A DNA stretch of 64,000 nt from Dasypus novemcinctus (taxonomy: Eukaryota > Chordata > Mammalia > Cingulata > Dasypodidae). Numbering within the stretch: position 1 is the first letter of the stretch; each line of letters opens with the position of its first letter. This document shows, in pieces, positions 55,918-64,000 of the stretch. Where the stretch lies: assembly GCF_030445035.2 (NCBI RefSeq), contig NC_080698.1:28985294-29049293 (forward strand), given 5' to 3'. Both the position numbers and the translations under genes were made by a program. A model generated the notes under the pieces. It was not told the origin of the DNA. It did not search any database and saw only the letters and a program-made list of their open reading frames with translations.

Positions 55918-57020
55918 CAAAAACTTTTATTTCTTTATAATATAAACAATGCATGTTAGTTATAGAAAAATCCTTATTTGGTAAGGGAAAAAAATCACCC
56001 ATGCTTTTAATTTTGGAAATAAATGCTGTTTATTGTTTTGGTATACATACTTCCAGATTTTTTCTGTGTAATTTCTTTTAGAAAATGAGATCATGCTTGA
56101 TATATGTATTTTGTAATCTGACTTTTTCTTTGAACAATTTCAATAAATATTTCTCTACAGCTTTGTTTTAAATAAACATATAGGATTTTATTGTATGAGT
56201 GTAACATCATAAATTAATCAGTCACTATTACTATTAGGTAATTTGACTGTTTCCAAATTTTTGCTCTCATAAAAATGCTGCAATAAAAAGATGCACATTT
56301 ATTTTGGCTAACTTATCTGATTGCTTAATTAAGTAATTCACGGACATAGAATTCAAGGAAGAAAAATATGTGCATTTTTAATGCTTTCAATCAAATTACT
56401 AATAGTCCTTCAAACTGTGCCACTTTGTATCTTACTAGTGTTAAGTAAAATGAAATGCTAGCCTACACAGGGTGTTGCCAGGAAGGACCCCTTTCCAAAA
56501 AGAGATTTTTCAGAAGAAAAAAGAATTGACCTGCAAAGGCTTTCTGAGAAAGTGGAAGGCACCCTACAGGGTTGCAGATAAGCAACACCTGGTGACAGAC
56601 TAGTTTTGTTCTGGTAGCTGTAGCTCTCCGGAACAGACAAGCATAGGATACTAATGTATATCTGTTCCCTACTTTGTAAAATACCCCTATGTAAAGTCGA
56701 AACTTCATGTCAGCCAGTCAGAACATTTCCTCACTTGCTTTTGCATTTACCCTACATAAGTTCTACCTTTCCATCTCCTTGGTGGAGTGTCCTTCTATTT
56801 CCTGAATGGGATGCTGCCCAATCATGAATAGTCTAATAAAGTTGTGAGATCTAAATTTAATGTTACAAAGTTTTTCTTTTAACACTGGCCGTGTATAATG
56901 GTACCCTGCTACTCACGTATTTGTAAGTAATGGATTTTTGCCATTGTTTTAATTTTCATTTTTGACTATTAGTGAGACTGAACATTTTTGTTGTTTTATG
57001 TTTATTACTTATTAATAGAC
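55918..57020 (-). mobile_element. Old L1 fragment split by an LTR
   Basis: 'aaacaatgcatgttagtta', 'aattttggaaataaatgctg', 'tgaacaatttcaataaatat', 'ctctcataaaaatgctgcaa' and, beyond the LTR, 'ccattgttttaattttcatt' and 'agtgagactgaacattttt' are minus-strand 3' text of an ancient L1. The LTR at 56439-56884 divides it. Confidence 0.65.
56439..56884 (+). mobile_element. Class I-like ERV solo LTR
   Basis: 446 bp with perfect 6-bp inverted ends (TGTTAA...TTAACA), AATAAA at 56835-56840 about 45 bp before the 3' end, and near-duplicate 4-mers ctag (56435-56438) and ctgg (56885-56888). No internal region. Unrelated by eye to the LTR at 9323. Confidence 0.7.
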
Positions 57021-57340
57021 CCAAAGAGGAGTTAATAAATTAAGAAAAGACAACTTAATTGAATTAGGCTGTGAAGTATTTATTGACTGATGTCTAACCT
57101 AGTGATTTAGTGTTTTAATAAAGGAATTTTAAAATAAACTTTGGTTTGAATTCAGTAGCCCTCTATGTACTGAAAAGATAAATATTCGACACATTGCTAG
57201 GTGAAGAAAGTACACTGTAGAACAATCTATATACTAGGAATCTATTAATATATTTTTAAAAGATCTAAATAAAACCAAAAAAAAATTTTTCCATAGTTAA
57301 AGTGCATTTATTTAAAATTTTAAATTTATTATACATTTTT
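57021..57340. other. Unassigned AT-rich sequence
   Basis: Nothing recognised. Confidence 0.3.
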
Positions 57341-57344
57341 ATTT

Positions 57345-58170
57345 ATTTAAATTCAAAACATACAGAATGCTATCAGATTCCCTCCCACCTCTGCCCTAGC
57401 CTCAAGCTACCCAGTTCACTTCTGTATTAGTCAGCCAAAGGGGTGCTGATGCAAAATACCAGAAATAAGTTGGTTTTTATAAAGGGTATTTATTTGGGGT
57501 AGGAGCTTACAGATACCAGTTCATAAAGCATGAATTACTTCCCTCACCAAAGTCTATTTGGAGCAAGATGGCTGCTGACATCTGTGAGGGTTCAGACTTC
57601 ATGGGTTCCCACGTTCCTGGGGCTTATTTTTTCTCTGGGTTCAAGGTTCCCTTCTTCCTGGGGCTGGCTTCTCTTTCCTCTGTGAGCTTACTTCCCAGGG
57701 CTCCAGCTTAAATCTTTAGTATCAAACTCCAACATCAGAAAACCTTGCATCAAAAGCTCCAACTCTGTCCTTTGCCTTGCCTTTTATCTGTGAGTCCCCA
57801 TGCCCTAATGACTTGGCCCAATCAAAGCCCTCCTAATCATAACTAAATCATGACCAGGATCAGATTACAAGCATAATTCAATATTTCTTTTTGGAATTCA
57901 TCAATGAAATCAAACTACCACACCTTTCATGGAGATATTTTATGTATTTTCATAAAATGGAAGCATATAATACAATGTTCCATACCTTGCTTTTTTCACT
58001 TGACCATGTAACTTTCAGACTTTGCTGTATCTATACATAAAGATTTCCAGACCTGTCTTTTGAGCCCAGAGAATTCTATTATATGGATGTACCATTTACC
58101 AGACTCCTAGTAATTAAGGTATATTAAGTTTTACTCCAATCTCTTGCTAGTGTTAAAAATGCTATACATA
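57345..58170. mobile_element. Old LINE-like fragment split by an LTR
   Basis: 'ttcaaaacatacagaatgct' (57353) before the LTR, and 'ataaaatggaagcatataat', 'gagaattctattatatggat' and 'gtgttaaaaatgctatacat' after it, read as one degraded LINE 3' region, probably L1-type. Low certainty. Confidence 0.45.
57423..57922 (-). mobile_element. MaLR/ERVL-like solo LTR (subfamily A)
   Basis: Reverse of the subfamily A consensus: plus-strand TGTATTAGTCAGCC to AAACTACCACA. Reversed it begins TGTGGTAGTTTGATT and contains 'aaataaataccctttataaa'. 500 bp; flanking duplications not convincing (acttc, ccttt). Confidence 0.85.
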
Positions 58171-58174
58171 TATG

Positions 58175-59190
58175 GTAAAAAAGTGTCTGAAAGCTTTAAC
58201 AACAAATGAAGGCAACCCTGTGGAGTAGATGTGGGGAAAACATGTGTTTATTTGATGCACATTTTTGATCTTTTAAATTTCTTTCTCAAGTACTTTTATG
58301 AATTTTTCAAAATGAATTCAAAAGTCAAATAGATTTAAAAAATAATACCAGAATTAGTGCAAGAATTATGATTTGGACAGAAAGATAAATTTGGGAAAAT
58401 TTTCTCACTTCTAAAACCAATTCCCCTTGCCTCAGGGGTGGGAAGGGGCATTATTCAGAATAAATATTAGCTCATAGAGAAGAAAAAAATAGTTTTTGTC
58501 CTTAAGGCCCTCTCCTCTGGAAAGAAAGAAAGCTTAGAACTTGATTCTGTTCTTTTTACTGTCAAATTACTCAGCTGGGATGCAGGATGACTGGAAGGTG
58601 AGTGGGCTTGGATTTTTAATAACTAAAAGAATTATACAAGGTAGACATTTAATATCTATGTAACACTCTGTCTAAAGGCATATTCGTAAATCAATAAGTG
58701 TTACTTTCCCATGAAAATAAAAATTAATATTTTAAAAATGATTTACCTCATTACATGTTGACATCTGGACTTTTCACTGGATCTTCATATTTCACATTGC
58801 AATGCTTGATCAGATTGAATATTGAACATCAGAAAGAGTATGAACATTTATGAAAAATGGTATAATTTATTTTGTGAAACCAATTCCAAATACATGGAAA
58901 CACGGAGCTTGAATTAATTCATCAAGAATATCAATAAGCTGATAAAGCAGGGGCATTTTCATTTCAATCATAATCTTTAAACTATATCACAGAAAAATTA
59001 CTCATTAAAGGAACCATATGTGTGATTAATGGGGTGGTAGTGGTACTAATTACTCATTAGAATGCAAGGTCTAAGATACCCCAGGACTTGAAAAAAATTA
59101 GTGATTTTCATTAAAAATGTTGGCTAGGTCCCAAAGACTCAATGGGTCTGTATTCTGAGCTACAAGGACATGGATTTGATTTAAAATAGA
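58175..59190. other. Repeat-poor unassigned block
   Basis: No repeat or reading frame of note. AT-rich with clustered TAAT/ATTA cores, e.g. 'actaattactcattagaat' (59044-59062) and 'cttgaattaattcatcaag'. Directly precedes the WDR82 retrocopy. Confidence 0.4.
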
Positions 59191-62100
59191 AGGGAAAACT
59201 CGCCTTCTGCCTGTTGCTCCAAGATTGCGGACAGAAAGAGCCGCCGTGAGGAGAAACAGTTTGCAAGGCCACGCAGGGCGGGCAGGAGAGCATCGCGAGC
59301 AGTAGGAGAAGGCTGTCCGACGGTCAGCTGTCTTCTAGCTCACTGCAAAGGTGGTGCCCTCTCCGCCCAGGGTGGCCCGTCGTCGGCCCACCCACCAGTC
59401 TGCTGCCCCAGGTCCCCGCCCTGACCCTGCTGTGGCCACCACCTCTTCCCCTCGCCACGGTCTTCCGCGAAAACTAGAAAAAGATTGGCTGCTTTGCCTT
59501 CAGCCCCAAAGGCGAGATAGCCATATGGAGCTGTGATAATGACTCCATCGTGCTCTGTGACAGCCAGGAGGGCAGACCAAAGAGAACCTGTACAGTAAGA
59601 AATATGGCGTGGACCTCGTATGGTACACACATGCAGCAAGCATGGTTTACGGCTCTAACTAGTTACCTGTCCTTGTATATATAACAAGGAATACATCCCA
59701 TGTGTTCCCAGACATAGCAAAAGGGTGGTGGACTTGCCTATGTTACCTGCGGATGACACTTTCATTGCTGGGTCCCTTGATAAGACCATTGGACCCTGAG
59801 ATCTCTGGTCTCCTGCCTGTCAGGGCCTCATGCATATACAAGGCAAGCTAGTTTGTTCTTTTGATCCAGAAAGGTTAATTTTTGCTGCAGGTGTCAATTC
59901 TGAAATGGTCAAACTTTATGACCCTGGTTCTTTTGATAAGGGGTCATTTGCAAACTTTAAGATGCATTATGATCAGACTTGGGAGTGGAAAGGGCTGAAG
60001 TTCAGCAGTGAGGGCAAGCTCAACCTCATCTCCACTGATGGCAGCTTCATCCCTCTCATTCATGCATTCAAGGGAGTACATTTGTTCCAGACTTCCAGGT
60101 TGTCATGACTGGTTCAGAGGATGGCAAGATCCATGTTTGGAATGAAGAGAGTGGTATAAAAGTAATAATGTTGGATGGCAGACACCAGGTCCCATCACCT
60201 GTTTGCAGTTCAACCACAAGTTCATGACCAGTCCATGTTCCAACATGGCTTTCTGGCTGCTTACCATTGTCGACTGACCCCAGGGCTGCTCAGCTGTATC
60301 TGATTAGCAGGAAAGACTCAGAGGCGCTGAGATAATAGTGGGGTTGGATCATTTGACTGAGCTAGGATGCGTCCTTTTTACATGTCCTTCCCAAGGATAT
60401 TGCTGTGCAACAGCTCAAAAGAAAAAAATTCCTTAGTTGTGTTTTTTCAAAAGGACTCTTGGTGCAGCTGTCTTAACTGCAACTCAGATTTTCCACTGTC
60501 ATTGCGCTGAGCTCCTCATCTGGAGTGACCAGGCTCATGATTACAAAGTACAGTGGGGCTTTCAAAATGCCTCAGTTCTGAATGTATGTGCTGCTGAGGA
60601 GCTGGTGAAGTAGTTAATTCTGCACATCCCTTCTACCACCCCCCAAAATGCATGGAAAGCCATAGTTCTGGTTTCGAGTTGCTCAGGCCACTCAGTGCCC
60701 CTAGCCCTTGCCCTGCATGTCTTGTTATTGGATCTCCCTGTGTCACTGTGACATTATTCCACAACTACAAACATCTACAGAAATAAGTCTTCATATATAT
60801 CTTGGGGAGAAAGTAACAGATAAAGAAGTACCTTGCTTGCAAAGAAGTCATGCAGTTGTCCTGTGGAGGTGGGTTTTCTGGATAGGCCTCATATCCCTGA
60901 GTACTGGGTGGAAAAAGGCCCAAGAACCTGAAAGGGGTAGCAGGTGAGTTCCCAGGGCTGGGAGGTTTAGAAACAGCCTAGTGCAGTTTCCTGTCATCAA
61001 AAAAAAGCCTGCAGTGCTCCTGGGTGCCCAAGAGGCTTTTGGTTGTGTACAAAATGAGGTGGGAACCTATTTTTGTACACTAGGTACATTACGCTTTCCA
61101 GTGGGCCAGTATTGTGGAATGAGTCTGACTTGTTTACACATGCCTTCCCTGCCCACCACAAATTGTGCACATAGTCTCTGGATAATACCACCCTTTTTCC
61201 CCAGCTCCGTAACCAAGAGCTGGATATAGGCCTGTGTTATATGTTATATTTAGCCTTTTTATGTACTACCTTTGATTGCAGTATAAGTCTTCACATGTAA
61301 GTCTTTCTGTTTGTATTTTAGCATAATGTGAGTGTACCTCCATTTAAATATCTGTGTGTCTATTTATATAGTTTAAGGATGGTATGAAACTTGGTTTCCT
61401 TATAATCATCTGCAGTTTCCCAGATGTCAGTCAAAGGAGTCCTGTGACCCAGATGAAAGACAGCATCCTTGCTAACAGTGTTTGCCGCAAGTGTTAATGG
61501 GTCTTACCCATTGCCTTTTTCCCTTAAGGAGTCTGAATGAAGCCAAGGTTCGAAGGTTTGCTGTTGCTGTTTCCATGACAGCTTAATGAGGGTCTTAGGA
61601 TAACTCCCCTGTGTTTCTCCAACTGCACTGTGAGGCCCTCTCTGCAGTATATTAGCCCCTCTTTTGCATGTGTATATGCGTGACAATCACTCTTGCATCC
61701 CTTTTTGTCTGGTTTGCGGCATTTGGGGACAAGATATTGGAACTAGAGTATTTTCAGTTTGTCTCAGATGCCTTTGACAATTACAGGTCACCCCCTTAAA
61801 AAAATGAAAGGGAAAGTATTTTAGGAAGGTCTAAGTTGTTACTAATGTAATGTAGCCCCTCTATTTTATATATTTATTTGGTGAAAAGTCCCTACCTTCA
61901 GAAAAATAACCAGGTTCTCTTTTGCCTACATGTATTTTAAGAGTTAAAATTTAGGGATGTGTTTTTTTGTAAAAAATAGAATGCTTAATCATGTACACAC
62001 AAAGCCTTCCCCAGTTCCCATGGCTAATAGTATGGGTGCTGTTTTATAATGGTGGCAGGTGTGGCCATTGAAACAATAACCAAACTTTAAAATTCATTCA

Positions 62101-62300
62101 TTAAATTGAGCATCGGATTAGCAGCATTAATCATCATTAGAAGAAAGATAGTGTATATAAGGATGGCTTTCTTACATGTTAAAAATATTTTCTCCATCAT
62201 TACCCCTGAGCTCTGCAGTTTGGAGTAAAGATAGAGATTGGGTACAATAAAATCTGCTGTTTATGTATAGACAAATACTCTCAAACAAATCTGAAAAATA
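59191..62300 (+). pseudogene. WDR82: WDR82 processed pseudogene with 3' UTR
   Basis: Intronless retrocopy of WDR82, a nuclear WD40-repeat protein that recruits SETD1 histone H3K4 methyltransferases and takes part in the PNUTS-PP1 complex on RNA polymerase II. GC-rich 5' UTR begins near 59191. CDS-equivalent is about 59415 to 60277: VFREN, then [25 protein letters not shown] and, in a 92-codon open piece at 59830-60108, [23 protein letters not shown]. Later text matches [17 protein letters not shown] and CLQFN. The start codon is lost, with frameshifts and stops at many points and about 45 nt missing after HAFKGV. 3' UTR-like sequence continues to AATAAA at 62248-62253. No clear A-tail or target duplication found; ends are approximate. 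Confidence 0.92.
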
Positions 62301-63000
62301 AGAAACAATTGTAAGTAAGATTATTTTGTTTTAGGAGCCACAATCATGCTAGAATTCCAAATATATCTTGATTTTCATAAACTAACAATAACAACACAAA
62401 ACCCCACCCTGTGAAACTCCTTAATTTCAATCAAGCACCATATCAAGAAGTGCTGAATCCCAGTGGTGTTTGCTTTTGACCCTGGATACAGAAAGGAGAG
62501 CTTGATGCTTAATTCTTCATTAAAAAATAAAAAAAAAATCAAGAAGGATTTTAAATATATCAAAGAATATACTTCAAAACATTGCAACACCAAGGTAACA
62601 TTTTGAGACATGAGAGAATATTATCTTATGAGTGATAAATCTGGTAAAATTTTTTGCTGTGTAAAAAAAAGAATTTAGCAGTTTTACAGCTTGCCAGATG
62701 TGACAGTGGAGGTGGTAGGAAAGGGCAGTGAAAGCCCCACCACCAATTAAGAAAAAAGAAGTAACAAAATGATGTAAAGAAAATATGGAACATTAATTTG
62801 GATCTTTCACTATCCATAAATCTAATTAAATATCTCCTTTTAAGCAAGATGATTAAACATAACAGTTGGGTATTTAACAGGCCAGAATACATTCTCTTAA
62901 ATAGGTTCATTGTAATTTTATTTTCTTTATATTTTAGAGGAGTTGACTAACATAATTTGTCATTCTATAGTGACAGTGGGTCAAGATTTCATTAATAAAG
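62301..63000. other. Unassigned sequence
   Basis: No gene or repeat recognised. Frames of 78 and 94 codons (62375-62611, 62626-62910, minus) have no domain. Confidence 0.35.
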
Positions 63001-63540
63001 AAAAACTGAAGTAATTATTCTTATACTTGAGGTAGTCAGCAGTTGACTCCTCAGTCGACCTCCAGGAAGATCTATTGGTCCCACAAAGCTAAGTTTATTA
63101 AATCTACTGCAGAAAGGAAGAATGTCCCCTTGTTAGTCTTTGTACTGCCTGAAAGTAGAGAAAATAGGGGAGAATATTTATTGGGTTTAGGCTTTGGTTG
63201 GGTGATTTTAAGGTGGAAACTGGCTGTGATTGGGCAAGGTCTATGTCATCATATGTCACCTCTGGATTGCTGGGCAGAGTACCATGAGGGTCTTGAAGCA
63301 GGCTTGATGTGAAAGGTGTTAGTCTTGCTAAGTAAACTATTTTAATTGGTTTATACTCTTTTTTTCCAGGGCATGTACTTCGAGGAGCAAGCCTCTAAGT
63401 CATTTTTGTTTGCTCTTAGTATTGTTTAATACAGAGAAATTATGTCCTATGCCATAATTGTTTAACATGGGTCAGGAAAGAACGCTCCTTGGGTCTCAGT
63501 ATTGTTTAACACGGGGAGAGGGAATTATGCTGGGTGATAG
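63001..63540. other. Unassigned, possibly old LTR
   Basis: 'ggtcccacaaagctaagttt' and 'ttgggtgattttaaggtgga' have an LTR-like feel, and 'attgtttaa(c/t)a' recurs near 63421, 63457 and 63501. I cannot name a family. The 89-codon frame (63043-63312) lacks domain support. Confidence 0.3.
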
Positions 63541-63544
63541 GCAG

Positions 63545-64000
63545 TCTCTAAGATGGTGGTCAAGAATCCCTGCCTGCTAGTATTCATATCCTTACATAAT
63601 TCTCTCCTCTTGAGAGTGGGCTGTCTTACTTCTTTACTTCTGATGAATAGAATAGGGAAAAATGGTACAATATCACTTCTGAGATGAGGTTAAAAAAACA
63701 TGACTTCTATTTTACTGATCTTTTTCTCCCTTTCTTGCAGCCCTTGCTCTGGGCAAGCAAGCTGTTGTGTGATGAGAAGTCCCATCGAGAGGTCCATGTG
63801 GCAAGGAACTGAGCTCTCGAGTCCACAGACAACAAGGGTATGCCACTTGCCAACAGTCATGCGGGTGACTTTTGGTAGTGGATCCTCCCTCACTCATGGT
63901 GTGAGATGTCTGCTGTCCCAGCCCACACCTTGACTGTAGCCTGATGAGAGACCCCGAGGCTAAGGCAACTAACTAAGTTGTTCCTGGATTCCTGACCATT
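63545..64000 (+). mobile_element. MaLR LTR (MLT1-like), cut by window end
   Basis: 'agatggtggtcaagaatccc' near the left, 'gaggtccatgtggcaaggaa', 'acttgccaacagtcatgcgg', 'ctgatgagagaccccgaggc' and 'gttcctggattcctgaccat' follow a mammal-wide MaLR LTR in the sense direction. Its 3' end lies beyond the window. Confidence 0.75.

Noticed and set aside
59830..60108. 92-codon WD40-like frame as a real small gene
   Set aside because: It is the surviving open piece of a WDR82 retrocopy with frameshifts and a deletion on either side.

Overview
This is a 64 kb piece of vertebrate, almost certainly placental mammal, nuclear DNA. It contains old mammal-wide repeats (MIR, L2, MaLR LTRs, hAT MITEs), L1 copies at many levels of decay and two processed pseudogenes. 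Abundant tRNA-derived SINEs of the 'gaagcggacttggcccagtgg' and 'ggagcagatgtggctcaag' types resemble the DAS-SINEs of the nine-banded armadillo, so a xenarthran, probably Dasypus, is the best guess (recognition from memory, no database search). I see no intact protein-coding gene, no complete tRNA gene and no CRISPR array or operon. Every long reading frame examined falls inside a repeat, a pseudogene or unrecognised low-information DNA.

Layout. 0-1.5 kb: unassigned. 1.56-7.8 kb: plus-strand L1, a MaLR-type LTR with internal region (itself carrying a SINE), an LTR followed by a tRNA-Ser-type primer binding site, a second MaLR internal region and an L1 3' end. 8.2-9.8 kb: a hAT MITE and a GC-rich solo LTR with 4-bp duplications. 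10.3-12.3 kb: LDHA processed pseudogene (minus) split by a SINE. 12.6-13.2 kb: MLT1-type LTR. 13.66-22.0 kb: a long plus-strand L1 interrupted by monomeric and dimeric SINEs, a solo LTR and a 34-bp insertion that looks like a 5' half of tRNA-Cys. 22.7-28.3 kb: three LTRs plus MIR, L2 and MITE relics. 28.8-44.8 kb: several minus-strand L1 insertions, mostly 3' UTRs, stacked end to end, with four SINEs. 46.1-46.7 kb: a solo LTR whose border was tandemly duplicated. 47-50.2 kb: L2, L1 and nested insertions. 50.2-53 kb: repeat-poor DNA, L2 and MLT1. 53.0-57.9 kb: three LTRs, six SINE heads and an old L1. 59.2-62.3 kb: WDR82 processed pseudogene with long 3' UTR. 63.5-64 kb: the start of another MaLR LTR.

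The sequence behaves as an intergenic or intronic archive of retrotransposition. L1 machinery explains the L1s, SINEs, both processed pseudogenes and probably the tRNA-half insertion; LTR elements are the second layer. Target-site duplications let many insertions be ordered in time. The observations most worth checking are the tRNA-Cys half with a perfect 10-bp duplication (18.0 kb), the tRNA-Ser primer binding site (5.76 kb), dimeric SINEs with a conserved junction, the 98-bp duplication spanning an LTR border, and the GC-rich LTR with repeated E2F-like motifs. L1, LTR and L2 family names are by recognition; exact subfamilies need RepeatMasker.
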